NCBI RefSeq assembly: GCF_016863615.1
Contig: NZ_BOPF01000010.1
Span: 62,001-126,000 of the forward strand
Length of the DNA: 64,000 bases
Origin: Virgisporangium aliadipatigenens
GTDB lineage: Bacteria; Actinomycetota; Actinomycetes; Mycobacteriales; Micromonosporaceae
Direction of reading: 5' to 3'
Numbering within the stretch: position 1 is the first letter of the stretch; the number at the start of each line of letters is the position of its first letter. Made by a program: the position numbers and the translations under genes. The notes under the pieces are model-generated. The model saw nothing but the letters and a program-made list of their open reading frames with translations. It was not told where the DNA came from and ran no database searches. This document shows, piece by piece, positions 33,735 through 42,877 of the stretch.

Positions 33735-35216
33735 ATGCGAGAGGTGAAGCACTGGATCGACGGGCAGGCCGTCTCCGGCAAGGGGACGCACCGGCTGCCC
33801 GTGTGGGATCCCGCGACCGGTGAGCAACAGGCCGAGGTGGTCGCCGCGACGGCGTCCGAAGTGGACAGTGCGGTGGCGTCCTGCCGCAAGGCGTTCCCGG
33901 CCTGGCGGGCCGCGTCGCTCTCCCGGCGCGCCGAGGTGATGTTCCGTTTCCGGGAACTGGTGGACGCCAACCGGAAGGAGATCGCCTCCCTGGTCTCCGC
34001 CGAGCACGGCAAGACGGTGGCCGACGCCGGTGGCGAGTTGGCGCGCGGCCTGGAGAACGTCGAGTTCGCGTGCGGGGCGCCGCACCTGCTCAAGGGCGGG
34101 TACAGCGAACAGGCCGCCGGCGGCGTGGACGTGTACTCGATCCTGCAGCCGCTCGGCGTCGTCGCCGGCATCACGCCGTTCAACTTCCCGGCGATGGTGC
34201 CGATGTGGATGTTCTGCAACGCGCTCGTCGCCGGGAACGCCTTCCTGCTCAAGCCGAGCGAGAAGGACCCGTCGGTGTCGTTGCTCCTGGCCGACCTGCT
34301 GCGCCAGGCGGGGCTGCCGGACGGCGTGTTCAACGTGGTGCAGGGCGGCAAGGAGGCCGTCGAGGCGATCCTCGCGCACCCGGACATCGAGGCGGTCAGC
34401 TTCGTCGGTTCGACCCCGGTGGCGCGGCACATCTACGAACACGGGACCCGCGCGGGCAAGCGCGTGCAGGCCCTCGGCGGCGCGAAGAACCACATGGTCG
34501 TGCTGCCCGACGCCGACATCCCGGCGGCCGCCGACGCCGCCGTGTCGGCCGGCTACGGTTCGGCGGGGGAGCGCTGCATGGCCGTCTCCGTGGTGGTCGC
34601 CGTCGGCACCGCGGGGGACGAGTTGGTGCCGGCCATCGCCGAACGCATCGAGAAGATCAGGGTGGGGCCGGCTTCCGACCCCGATGCCGAGATGGGCCCG
34701 CTCATCACCGGCGAACACCGCGACCGGGTGGCCGGCTATCTGGACTCCTCCGGCGCCGACGTGGTGGTCGACGGGCGCACCGCCGACATCAGCGGCGGGC
34801 CGGGGTTCTTCCTCGCACCGTCCCTTGTGGACAACGTGACGCCGGAGTCGCCGTTCTACACCGACGAGATCTTCGGGCCGGTGCTGTCGGTGGTGCGCGT
34901 CGACACCTACGACGAGGCGCTGCACCTGGTGAACAGCAACCCGTTCGGCAACGGCACCGCCATCTTCACCCGGGACGGCGGGGCGGCGCGACGGTTCCAG
35001 TACGACGCGGTGTGCGGGATGGTGGGCGTCAACGTGCCGATCCCGGTTCCCGTGGCGTACTACAGCTTCGGCGGCTGGAAGGCCTCCCTCTTCGGCGACC
35101 TGCACATGTACGGGCCCGAGGGGCTGCAGTTCTACACCCGGACCAAGGTGGTCACCTCGCGCTGGCCCGACCCGGCCACCAGCCAGGTCGACCTCGGCTT
35201 CCCGAAAGTGAGGTGA
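33735..35216 (+). CDS. mmsA: CoA-acylating (methyl)malonate-semialdehyde dehydrogenase
   Basis: 493 residues, aldehyde dehydrogenase fold of the MmsA/IolA group: oxyanion N150 (ITPFNFPAMVPMWMF), NAD-site SFVGSTPVAR, catalytic C281 (GSAGERCMAVS) and E in FYTDEIFGPVL. It turns malonate semialdehyde into acetyl-CoA, or methylmalonate semialdehyde into propionyl-CoA, consuming the transamination products of beta-alanine and beta-aminoisobutyrate. Start follows GAAGGGG by 7 nt, 14 nt after the hydantoinase stop. It completes the pathway save for the transaminase, probably the gene at 42878-44218. Confidence 0.93.
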   Translation: MREVKHWIDGQAVSGKGTHRLPVWDPATGEQQAEVVAATASEVDSAVASCRKAFPAWRAASLSRRAEVMFRFRELVDANRKEIASLVSAEHGKTVADAGGELARGLENVEFACGAPHLLKGGYSEQAAGGVDVYSILQPLGVVAGITPFNFPAMVPMWMFCNALVAGNAFLLKPSEKDPSVSLLLADLLRQAGLPDGVFNVVQGGKEAVEAILAHPDIEAVSFVGSTPVARHIYEHGTRAGKRVQALGGAKNHMVVLPDADIPAAADAAVSAGYGSAGERCMAVSVVVAVGTAGDELVPAIAERIEKIRVGPASDPDAEMGPLITGEHRDRVAGYLDSSGADVVVDGRTADISGGPGFFLAPSLVDNVTPESPFYTDEIFGPVLSVVRVDTYDEALHLVNSNPFGNGTAIFTRDGGAARRFQYDAVCGMVGVNVPIPVPVAYYSFGGWKASLFGDLHMYGPEGLQFYTRTKVVTSRWPDPATSQVDLGFPKVR

Positions 35217-35223
35217 TTCCACA

Positions 35224-36222
35224 GTGGACTTCGGTGTGGTGTTCCAGTGCGACCCACCGGCCTCCTCGCTGATCGACCTGTCGAAACGCGCGGAGGCGGC
35301 GGGCTTCAGCCACGTGTGGACGTTCGACTCGCACGTGCTGTGGCAGGAGCCGTTCGTCATCTACAGCAAGATCCTCGCCGAGACCGAACGGGTCGTCGTC
35401 GGGCCGATGGTCACCAATCCGTCCACAAGGGACTGGACGGTGACGGCGTCCCTCTTCGCCACGCTGAACGACCTCTACGGCAACCGGACGGTCTGCGGCA
35501 TCGGGCGGGGCGACTCGGCGGTGCGCGTGCTCGGCAGCCGCCCCACCACCCTGGCCGAACTGCGCGAGTGCGTCGGCGTCATCCGCGAACTCGCCAACGG
35601 CCGGGAGGTGACGCTGCGGGACAGGCGGCTCCGCTTCGAATGGGCCGGCGACAGCCGCCTGGAGGTGTGGGTGGCGGCCTACGGGCCCAAGGCGTTGGCG
35701 CTCACCGGAGAGGTCGGCGACGGGTACATCCTCCAACTGGCCGACCCGGACATCGCGGCCTGGATGATCGGGGCGGTGCGCGCCGCCGCGGAGAAGGCCG
35801 GGCGGGATCCCGCGGCGATCCGGTTCTGTGTCGCCGCCCCGGCCTACGTCGGCGACGACCTGACGCACCAACGGGAGCAGACCCGCTGGTTCGGCGGCAT
35901 GGTCGGCAACCACGTCGCCGACATCGTGGCGCGCTACGGCTCCTCCGGCGGGGCGGTGCCCCAGGTGCTGACCGACTACATCGCCGGACGCCGCGGCTAC
36001 GACTACGCCGAACACGGCCGGGCCGGCAACACGCACACCGACTTCGTCCCCGACGAGGTGGTGGACCGGTTCTGCATCCTCGGCCCGGTCGAACAGCACG
36101 TCAAACGCCTGGAGGAGCTGCGCGACCTGGGCGTCGACCAGTTCGCGCTCTACCTGCAGCACGACGCGAAGGACGAGACCCTCGCGGCCTACGGGTCTGA
36201 CGTGATTCCGCATTTCTCATGA
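35224..36222 (+). CDS. LLM-class (F420-type) oxidoreductase of the pyrimidine operon
   Basis: 332 residues, luciferase-like monooxygenase barrel, recognised as the TIGR03842-type F420-dependent group (MDFGVVFQCDPPASSLIDLSKRAE at the start; FDSHVLWQEPF; GIGRGDSAVRVLG; WVAAYGPKALALTGEVGDG). From memory this group tends to sit in pyrimidine/hydantoin operons. Its reaction is unknown; it might reduce pyrimidine rings, replacing the absent dihydropyrimidine dehydrogenase, or oxidise a side substrate. GTG start; stop overlaps the permease start as ATGA. Confidence 0.85.
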   Translation: MDFGVVFQCDPPASSLIDLSKRAEAAGFSHVWTFDSHVLWQEPFVIYSKILAETERVVVGPMVTNPSTRDWTVTASLFATLNDLYGNRTVCGIGRGDSAVRVLGSRPTTLAELRECVGVIRELANGREVTLRDRRLRFEWAGDSRLEVWVAAYGPKALALTGEVGDGYILQLADPDIAAWMIGAVRAAAEKAGRDPAAIRFCVAAPAYVGDDLTHQREQTRWFGGMVGNHVADIVARYGSSGGAVPQVLTDYIAGRRGYDYAEHGRAGNTHTDFVPDEVVDRFCILGPVEQHVKRLEELRDLGVDQFALYLQHDAKDETLAAYGSDVIPHFS

Positions 36223-37055
36223 GGAAGGTTCTGGGTGCGCTCGCCGCCGTGCTCCTGGGCATCGTCGCCTGGGAGTCCTACAAGGCGGTGGGCGATCCGG
36301 ACGGCACGGTCGTCGCCGGGGTGCGGATCCTGCCGCGCTCCGACGACGCGGCCATGCCGCATGTGCTGGACGTGGTGCGTCGGCTCGCCCGGCCGGAGCT
36401 GGCCGGCGGCCGTCCCGTGTGGCAGGTGCTCGTGGACGCGTGCCTGTTCACCCTGGGCATCACGACCGTCGGGTTTCTCGTCGGCGCGCTCGTCGGGCTG
36501 CTGCTCGCCGTGCTGATGCAGCGGTTCCGGGTCGCCGAGCGCGGGCTGCTGCCGTGGGTGGTGCTGTCCCAGACCGTCCCGCTGGTGGCGCTCGCGCCGC
36601 TGGTGGCGGGCTGGGGCGGGCGGATCTGGCCGGCGTGGATGTCGGTGTCGATGATCGCGGCGTATCTCGCGTTCTTCCCCGTGGCGGTGGGCATGCTGCG
36701 CGGCCTCCAGTCGCCGTCGCCCGCGGGCGTCGAGCTGATGCGCAGCTACGCGGCCGGCTGGTGGCGCACGCTGCTCAAGCTCCGCCTGCCGGCGGCGACG
36801 CCCTATCTCTTCCCGGCCCTGCGCCTGGCCGGTGCCGCCGCCGTCGTGGGCGCGGTCGTCGGAGAGATTTCCACGGGAACGCGGGGCGGCATCGGCCGGC
36901 TCGTCATCGAGTACTCCCGGGAGGCCACCACGGATCCGGCGAAGGTGTACACGGCGATGCTCGGCGCGGCCCTGCTCGGCCTCGTGGTCGCCGGAGCCGT
37001 TGCCGCACTCGAGTTTCCGCTCACCCGTCACCGGCGAAAGGTGCTTCTCCCATGA
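36219..37055 (+). CDS. ABC transporter permease (BPD family, NMT1-type system)
   Basis: 278 residues, about six helices. The cytoplasmic EAA loop (SYAAGWWRTLLKLRLPAATPYLFPALRLAGAAAVVGAVVGE) is the ATPase contact. First of two permeases flanking the ATPase gene; ATGA overlaps on both sides. Works with the NMT1/THI5-like binding protein at 38586, presumably importing a pyrimidine or hydantoin. Confidence 0.9.
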   Translation: MRKVLGALAAVLLGIVAWESYKAVGDPDGTVVAGVRILPRSDDAAMPHVLDVVRRLARPELAGGRPVWQVLVDACLFTLGITTVGFLVGALVGLLLAVLMQRFRVAERGLLPWVVLSQTVPLVALAPLVAGWGGRIWPAWMSVSMIAAYLAFFPVAVGMLRGLQSPSPAGVELMRSYAAGWWRTLLKLRLPAATPYLFPALRLAGAAAVVGAVVGEISTGTRGGIGRLVIEYSREATTDPAKVYTAMLGAALLGLVVAGAVAALEFPLTRHRRKVLLP

Positions 37056-37837
37056 CGGCGGTCTCTGTCCAGGGAGTGCGGAAGGTCTTCAACGCGGGCC
37101 GGAACGACGAGGTGGTCGCACTGTCCGATGTGGACCTGACCGTCGAGAGTGGACAGTTCGTCTCCCTCATCGGACCGTCCGGCTGCGGCAAGAGCACCCT
37201 GCTGCGGCTGATCGCCGACCTGACCGCACCGACCGCCGGCAGCGTCACGGTCGCCGGCAAACCCGCCCGCCGGGCCCGGCTGGACCAGGAGTACGGCATC
37301 GCCTTCCAGCAGGCCGGCCTCTTCGACTGGCGCACCGTGCGGCGCAACGTCGAACTCCCCCTCGAACTGCGCAAGATTCCGAGGCAGCGCCGTCGCGAAC
37401 GGGCGGACGAGATGCTCGCGCTCGTCGGCCTGTCGGACTTCGCCGCGCACTATCCCGCCCAACTGTCGGGCGGGATGCAGCAACGGGTGGCGATCGCGCG
37501 CGCGTTGGCCGTTCACCCGAAGCTGCTGTTGATGGACGAGCCCTTCGGTGCGCTCGACGAGATGACGCGCGAACGCCTGCAGGCGGAACTGCTCGCGGTC
37601 TGCGCGAAGACGGAGACCAGCACGGTCTTCGTCACGCACTCCATACCGGAAGCGGTGTTCCTGTCGGACCTCGTCGTCGTCATGTCGGCGCGGCCCGGGC
37701 GGATCACCGACGTCATCCCCGTCGACCTCGGCCCACGCACCGAGGCGACCCGTCAGTCGGCCGGCTTCTTCACCGCGGTGACGAAGGTCCGAAAAGCGTT
37801 GCGGGGCACGCCCACCGCCGTCACGGCCGACACATGA
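37052..37837 (+). CDS. ABC transporter ATP-binding protein (NitT/TauT/SsuB class)
   Basis: 261 residues. Walker A GPSGCGKST (41-49), Q-loop FQQAGLFDW, signature LSGGMQQRVAIARAL, Walker B LLLMDEPFGALDE and H-loop VTHSIPEAV. It powers the two flanking permeases. Coupled to both neighbours by ATGA overlaps. The sequence is of the nitrate/taurine/hydroxymethylpyrimidine transporter class. Confidence 0.95.
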   Translation: MTAVSVQGVRKVFNAGRNDEVVALSDVDLTVESGQFVSLIGPSGCGKSTLLRLIADLTAPTAGSVTVAGKPARRARLDQEYGIAFQQAGLFDWRTVRRNVELPLELRKIPRQRRRERADEMLALVGLSDFAAHYPAQLSGGMQQRVAIARALAVHPKLLLMDEPFGALDEMTRERLQAELLAVCAKTETSTVFVTHSIPEAVFLSDLVVVMSARPGRITDVIPVDLGPRTEATRQSAGFFTAVTKVRKALRGTPTAVTADT

Positions 37838-38589
37838 GGTGGCTCCGCACGGTCTTCCCACCGCTGCTCGTCGGCATCGTCGGCCTGGGGCTGTGGGAGA
37901 TCTCCGTGAAGGTCGGACGGATCGCGCCGTTCATCCTGCCGGCGCCGTCGGCGATCGGCGAACAGTTCTGGCTCGACCGGGAGGTCGTGTGGCGGGCCGG
38001 CCTCGCCAGCGGCGCCAATGCGTTGGTGGGACTGGCGTTCGGTGCCGCGGCGGCGGTGCTCGCGGCGCTGGTGGCCGCCCGCGTGCGGCTCCTCGCCGAG
38101 GTGTCCGTCCCGGTGGCCGCGCTGCTGAACGCCCTGCCGATCATCGCGCTCGCCCCGATCCTCAACAACATGTTCGAGTCGACCAGCAGCATCCCGCGCC
38201 GGGTGGTGGTGGGCATCGTGGTGTTCTTCCCGGTGTTCGTCAACACGCTGCGTGGGCTGCGCGAAATTCAACCCGTCCACCGGGAACTGATGGACAGCTA
38301 CGCCGCGTCCGGGTGGACCGTCGCGCGGCTGGTGCGGCTGCCGGGTGCGCTGCCGTTCCTCTTCACCGGGCTGCGACAGGCATCATCGCTCGCCGTCATC
38401 GCGGCCGTCGTCTCGGAGTACTTCGGCGGACTCCAGGACGGGCTCGGTTCGCGGATCACGTCGGCGGCGGCGTTCACGGCGTACCCGCGCGCGTGGGCGT
38501 ACGTGGTCGGTGCGTGCCTGCTCGGTCTCCTGTTCTACCTGGTCACCCTCGTGGCCGAACGCCTCTCGATGCCCTGGAGGTCCCCTTGA
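37834..38589 (+). CDS. ABC transporter permease, second subunit
   Basis: 251 residues, six helices; starts MRWLRTVFPPLLVGIVGLGLWE. The EAA loop is YAASGWTVARLVRLPGALPFLFTGLRQASSLAVIAAVVSE. The gene lies between the ATPase and the binding protein, ATGA-coupled upstream and overlapping the TTG start downstream. Unlike many NMT1 systems this one has two different permeases, probably a heterodimer. Confidence 0.92.
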   Translation: MRWLRTVFPPLLVGIVGLGLWEISVKVGRIAPFILPAPSAIGEQFWLDREVVWRAGLASGANALVGLAFGAAAAVLAALVAARVRLLAEVSVPVAALLNALPIIALAPILNNMFESTSSIPRRVVVGIVVFFPVFVNTLRGLREIQPVHRELMDSYAASGWTVARLVRLPGALPFLFTGLRQASSLAVIAAVVSEYFGGLQDGLGSRITSAAAFTAYPRAWAYVVGACLLGLLFYLVTLVAERLSMPWRSP

Positions 38590-39707
38590 GACGTCTCGCT
38601 CTTCCCCTCGCGGCTCTACTCCTGATCAGTGCCTGTGGCACCGCCGACGACCCCGGCGGAACGTCCACAAAGGACGGTGTGACCACCGTCAAGCTCCAGC
38701 TCCAGTGGTTCTACCAGGCGCAGTTCGCCGGGTACATCGCCGCTGTCGAGAAGGGCTTCTACACCGAGCAGGGGCTCAAGGTCGAGCTGCTCGAGGGCGG
38801 CGTCGACATCGTGCCGCAGACCGTGCTGGCGCAGGGGCGCGCGGACTACGCCGTCGCGTGGGTGCCGAAGGCGTTGGCCTCCCGGGAACAGGGCGCGCAG
38901 ATCACCGACGTCGGGCAGTTCTTCGCGCGCAGCGGTTCCTACCAGGTGTCGTTCGCCAACAAGGGCATCAACTCACCCGGCGACCTGAAGGGAAAGAAGG
39001 TCGGCAACTGGGGCTTCGGCAACGAGTTCGAACTCTTCGCCGGCATGACGAAGGCCGGCCTCGACCCCGGTAAGGACGTGACGCTGGTCCAGCAGCAGTT
39101 CGACATGCAGGCCCTGCTGCGCGGCGACATCGACGCGGCCCAGGCGATGAGCTACAACGAGTACGCCCAGCTGCTGGAGGCGACCAACCCGGCCACCGGC
39201 AAGCTGTACACGCCGGCCGACTTCACCGTCATCGACTGGAACAAGGTCGGCACGGCGATGCTCCAGGACGCGGTCTGGGCCAGCACCGAACGCCTCAAGG
39301 ACAAGTCCTATCAGGACACGACGGTGAAATTCCTCGCCGGCACGATCAAGGGCTGGGCGTTCTGCCGCGACAACGCGGAGGCGTGCCGGGATCTGGTGGT
39401 GGCGAAGGGTTCGAAGCTCGGCGCCAGCCACCAGCTCTGGCAGATGAACGAGACCAGCAAGCTCATCTGGCCCAGCACCAAGGGGATCGGCCTGGTCGAC
39501 GAGGCCGACTGGCAGCGCACGGTCGACCTGTCCATGAGCACGAAGAACCAGGACGGCAAGACGGTCCTCACGAAGAAGCCCGACGGCACGGCGTACACCA
39601 ACGAGTACGTCCAGAAGGCGCTCGACCAGGCGAAGTCCGCCGGCGTCGACGTGCAGGGCGCGGGCTTCACCCCGAAGCAGGTCACGCTCAACGCCGGCGG
39701 CGCGTAG
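38586..39707 (+). CDS. NMT1/THI5-like substrate-binding lipoprotein
   Basis: 373 residues. Signal peptide with lipobox ISAC, lipidated C17. The mature protein starts with VKLQLQWFYQAQFAGYIAAVEKGFY, the characteristic NMT1/SsuA-like opening, and holds the ligand-hinge PQTVLAQGRADYAV. It should capture a pyrimidine-like ligand outside the membrane. TTG start overlaps the permease stop by 4 nt. Operon ends here, before a palindromic element shared with the convergent gene. Confidence 0.9.
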   Translation: MRRLALPLAALLLISACGTADDPGGTSTKDGVTTVKLQLQWFYQAQFAGYIAAVEKGFYTEQGLKVELLEGGVDIVPQTVLAQGRADYAVAWVPKALASREQGAQITDVGQFFARSGSYQVSFANKGINSPGDLKGKKVGNWGFGNEFELFAGMTKAGLDPGKDVTLVQQQFDMQALLRGDIDAAQAMSYNEYAQLLEATNPATGKLYTPADFTVIDWNKVGTAMLQDAVWASTERLKDKSYQDTTVKFLAGTIKGWAFCRDNAEACRDLVVAKGSKLGASHQLWQMNETSKLIWPSTKGIGLVDEADWQRTVDLSMSTKNQDGKTVLTKKPDGTAYTNEYVQKALDQAKSAGVDVQGAGFTPKQVTLNAGGA

Positions 39708-39718
39708 GCCGTTCCGCC

Positions 39719-39787
39719 GATCTTGCAGTTGTGGCTGCGACAAAACCGGCCCGCGGTGGGCAGGTCGGGCACCACAACTGCAAGATC
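39719..39787. repeat. Dispersed palindromic element, copy 2
   Basis: 69 nt with perfect 16-nt inverted ends GATCTTGCAGTTGTGG / CCACAACTGCAAGATC. It fills the space between two convergent stops (39707 and 39796), so it may act as a bidirectional terminator. Its core resembles that of copy 3 read on the other strand, showing the element has polarity. Confidence 0.9.
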
Positions 39788-39795
39788 GGCGGGCT

Positions 39796-41874
39796 CTAGT
39801 AGTGCTGCCAGACGCCGGCCGGACGGACCTGGCCGACCCCGGGGCGGGTCCAGTCGCAGACGCCGTGCGGGAAGGTCGTGCGGAGGCGGGTCTGCTCGGC
39901 CGGGGTGAACGTGACCCGGTAGTCGCCGGGGTCGAAGGGCTTCAGGTGGCACTTCAGGGCGTTGTCGCGGATTGGGGCGCCGGCGGCGATCCGGGTGTCG
40001 CCGAAGGCCGGGTACAGGGTGTTGCACGTCCCCGGGCCCTGGTACACGGCGGGCTCGGCGACGAAGGCGCCCTCCGGGGTCCAGCAGCCGTCGCCCAGCT
40101 CGGCCGGCCTGGCGCGGACGACGCGGCCGCGGGTCCGATGTCCGGGACCCAGGGCCGTCAGCCAGCGGTCCATGGCGGACAGGACGTAGGCGTTCGGGTC
40201 GGCGGAGCCCGTGGTCAGCGCCGACGTCAGGAGCACCTGCGTCCCCGCGTCCCCGTGCGCGTCGATCAGCCGCTGCCGCATCGTGAACGACCACGACCGC
40301 GTGTGGATGTCGTTCACGGCGTCGGTGTATGCCCGGTAGTCGATGACCGGAGTCGTCGCGAGGCCGCCCGTTCCGGCGACGGCCAGCCCGGACCGGTACA
40401 CCCGCACCAGCGCGAACGGGTCCGCCACGTTGCGCGCGGCCACCTGGTTGCCGGCCGGGTCGTACCCGCCGACGGACTCGTTCAGCTGCACGAACTGCGC
40501 CGGCGTGATCGTGCCGGCGTTGAGCGCGGCCAGCCCGTACTGCACGCCGGTACTGTCCACATAGGACCGCGCGAACCCGGTGCGCGGATCGCGGCCGAGC
40601 TGGTTGACCATCTGTTCGGCGGCGGTGCACGGGATGCCGCCCGGGTTGGTCACCGGGTGGTAGCGCCACTCGACCGGCAGCGCCGGCGGGCAGGCCTCGG
40701 TGGCGTTGCCCCGGCTCGCGAACGCCAAATCCCAGTTGACGCACGTGCCGAAGGAACGGAAGCCGGAGACGGCGTTCATCTGCGCCGGCGTGAACGCGCC
40801 CGGATGCGCCGCGAACCAGCGGTTGAGCAGCCGGCAGTCGCCGACCGTCGGGCTGTTGGTGGTGGCGTCGGGGTAGGAGATCTGCGGGATGATGCCGTCG
40901 AGGATGCCGGGGTAATTGTCGGCGATGCCGTACTGCTGGATGGCCCCGCCGGAGCCGCCCCAGCCGATCGTGTGCGCCGCCGGGCCGTAGGTCTCGACGA
41001 AGTGTTCCTTCACCATCATCGCCACCTCGGCGGAGATGACGGTGCTGCAGTTGTTGTCCAGGACGTTCAGGCTGGACGACGCGACGGCGTAGCCCCGGCC
41101 GAGGAAGAGCGGGTTGAGCACGCCGCCGGTGCCGGCGCCCTGGTGGTATCCGACGTTGCAGCCGCCGCCGAACGTGTACACCAGCCGCCGGTTCCAGGCG
41201 CCGTGTGCCCTGGTCGGCGAGGGGTCGGTGCCGTCGTGCAGGGCCGCGATCTCGTAGACTGCGCGGTCGATGACGCCGCGTTCGACCCGCACGACGTAGG
41301 GGACGGCGCGACCCTCCACTGTGGCCGATGACAGGTCGGCGGGCCGTGCGGCCGGGTCGGTCAGCGGGACGAACGCGCCGGCCGTGTTCCTGTACACATA
41401 GGACACTCGGGTGGGCGCCTCGCAGCCGGGCCCGGTGGCGGGGTCGAGCCCGAACGCGGTCGTCTCGCAGGCGAACGGCTGCTGCTGCGGGCCGCTGAAG
41501 ACCGGGCCGTCCGCCGGGTGGTTGACGAGCGTGAGCGCGTCGGTGCCGCCGCGCGGCGCGGCGACCCGCACCGTCGAGGCGCCGAGCCGGAGCCCGCCGA
41601 CGAGCCCGATCCGGGAGCCGTCCGGCTGCGCCACGAATGCGGCGGTCACGTCCCGGCGTTCGACCGTCACCTTCAGGCTTTTCGAGGGAACGCCACGAGG
41701 GGGCGTCACCCGCAGCAGCGCCTGCCCGCCGGTGACGACGTGCGGGAGAGGGCTCGACAGCAGGGTGATGTCGGGGGACCGGCCGGAGCCCGTGGCGTGT
41801 GCGGCGCCGGGTACTCCGAGCAGGCCCACCAGGGTGGCGGCGACAACCGCCGTGGGGGTGCGTCTCATCGACAT
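39796..41874 (-). CDS. Secreted DUF6351-family protein (alpha/beta-hydrolase-like)
   Basis: 692 residues with a signal peptide (MSMRRTPTAVVAATLVG..., cleavage near AAHA, residue ~27). A nucleophile-elbow-like GWGGSGGAIQQYG in the middle and scattered Cys residues (FGGGCNVG, NNCSTV, GDCRLL, GTCVNW) suggest a secreted, disulfide-stabilised alpha/beta hydrolase. It resembles the actinobacterial DUF6351 family; substrate unknown, perhaps an ester or depolymerisation role. ATG at 41874, with GATGAGG near. Single gene convergent with the ABC operon. Confidence 0.8.
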   Translation of the reverse strand: MSMRRTPTAVVAATLVGLLGVPGAAHATGSGRSPDITLLSSPLPHVVTGGQALLRVTPPRGVPSKSLKVTVERRDVTAAFVAQPDGSRIGLVGGLRLGASTVRVAAPRGGTDALTLVNHPADGPVFSGPQQQPFACETTAFGLDPATGPGCEAPTRVSYVYRNTAGAFVPLTDPAARPADLSSATVEGRAVPYVVRVERGVIDRAVYEIAALHDGTDPSPTRAHGAWNRRLVYTFGGGCNVGYHQGAGTGGVLNPLFLGRGYAVASSSLNVLDNNCSTVISAEVAMMVKEHFVETYGPAAHTIGWGGSGGAIQQYGIADNYPGILDGIIPQISYPDATTNSPTVGDCRLLNRWFAAHPGAFTPAQMNAVSGFRSFGTCVNWDLAFASRGNATEACPPALPVEWRYHPVTNPGGIPCTAAEQMVNQLGRDPRTGFARSYVDSTGVQYGLAALNAGTITPAQFVQLNESVGGYDPAGNQVAARNVADPFALVRVYRSGLAVAGTGGLATTPVIDYRAYTDAVNDIHTRSWSFTMRQRLIDAHGDAGTQVLLTSALTTGSADPNAYVLSAMDRWLTALGPGHRTRGRVVRARPAELGDGCWTPEGAFVAEPAVYQGPGTCNTLYPAFGDTRIAAGAPIRDNALKCHLKPFDPGDYRVTFTPAEQTRLRTTFPHGVCDWTRPGVGQVRPAGVWQHY

Positions 41875-42054
41875 GCCTCATCGTCGGCCGGACATCGACC
41901 GAGGCGCAATCATCGATGCGGTGGTGCGGGTGGCCCACCGGCCGGCGGCGCGCTACCGGCGGCCGGCCGTACCGCCGGGCGGTGGCAATCGCCACTGTCG
42001 GAGGCGGGCCGGAGAACCGGCCATTACGCTCGTGAACATGGGACCCCGCCGGTC

Positions 42055-42870
42055 GTGAACCTCGTAGAAGCACTCGCCGTCCTGCTGGCCGGGGTGGTCG
42101 CCGGGGGTATGAACGCGGTGGTCGGCTCCGGCACGCTGGTGACCTTTCCGACGCTGTTGGCGTTCGGCTATCCACCCGTGCTCGCCAACGTCTCCAACAA
42201 CGTGGGCCTGGTGCCCGGTTCGGCGTCGGGGGCTTACGGGTACCGGGAGAAGCTCACCGGGCTGGGTCCGGTGGTGCTGCGGCTGGCCGTGGCGTCCACG
42301 CTCGGCGGCCTCACCGGGGCGATCCTGCTGCTGTACCTGCCGGCGGCGGCGTTCAAGGCGATCGTGCCGGTGCTGCTCGGCATCGCGCTCGTGATGGTGG
42401 TGCTGCAGCCCCGGCTCTCCAAGCGGCTGGCCGAGCGTGCCGCCCTGCAGCCCGCGGGCGCGCCCGGGCGGGCCGCCCCGCAGGCCGTGCCGGGGGGTGC
42501 CGCGGCGCGGGTGCGGCACGTCGGGCCGTTGCTGCTGCTCGGGGTCTACGGCGGGGGCATCTACGGCGGCTACTTCGGGGCGGCGCAGGGCGTTCTGCTG
42601 ATCGGCCTGCTCGGCACGATGTACACGACCGATCTCCAGGAGGCGAACGCCATCAAGAACGTCCTCGCCGGCGTGGTCAACGCCGTCGCGGCGGTGGTGT
42701 TCGTGCTGGTGGCCGAGGTGGCGTGGCTGCCGGCGATCCTAATCGCGGTCGGTTCGACGGCCGGCGGACTGCTCGGCGCGCGCTACGGCCGCCGCCTCCC
42801 GCAGAACGTCCTGCGCGCGCTCATCGTGGTCGTCGGCGTCGTGGCGATCGTCCGCCTGCTGATCGCCTGA
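42055..42870 (+). CDS. TauE/SafE-family membrane exporter
   Basis: 271 residues, about eight helices in two halves: N-terminal VVAGGMNAVVGSGTLVTFPTLLAFGYPPVLANVSNNVGLVPG and C-terminal GVYGGGIYGGYFGAAQGVLLIGLLG with TDLQEANAIKNVLAG. This is the two-fold pattern of sulfite/sulfoacetate exporters (DUF81). GTG start chosen from homology. It ends 7 nt before the convergent aminotransferase stop, so the pairing is not an operon. Anion specificity unknown. Confidence 0.88.
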   Translation: MNLVEALAVLLAGVVAGGMNAVVGSGTLVTFPTLLAFGYPPVLANVSNNVGLVPGSASGAYGYREKLTGLGPVVLRLAVASTLGGLTGAILLLYLPAAAFKAIVPVLLGIALVMVVLQPRLSKRLAERAALQPAGAPGRAAPQAVPGGAAARVRHVGPLLLLGVYGGGIYGGYFGAAQGVLLIGLLGTMYTTDLQEANAIKNVLAGVVNAVAAVVFVLVAEVAWLPAILIAVGSTAGGLLGARYGRRLPQNVLRALIVVVGVVAIVRLLIA

Positions 42871-42877
42871 GCGGGCC

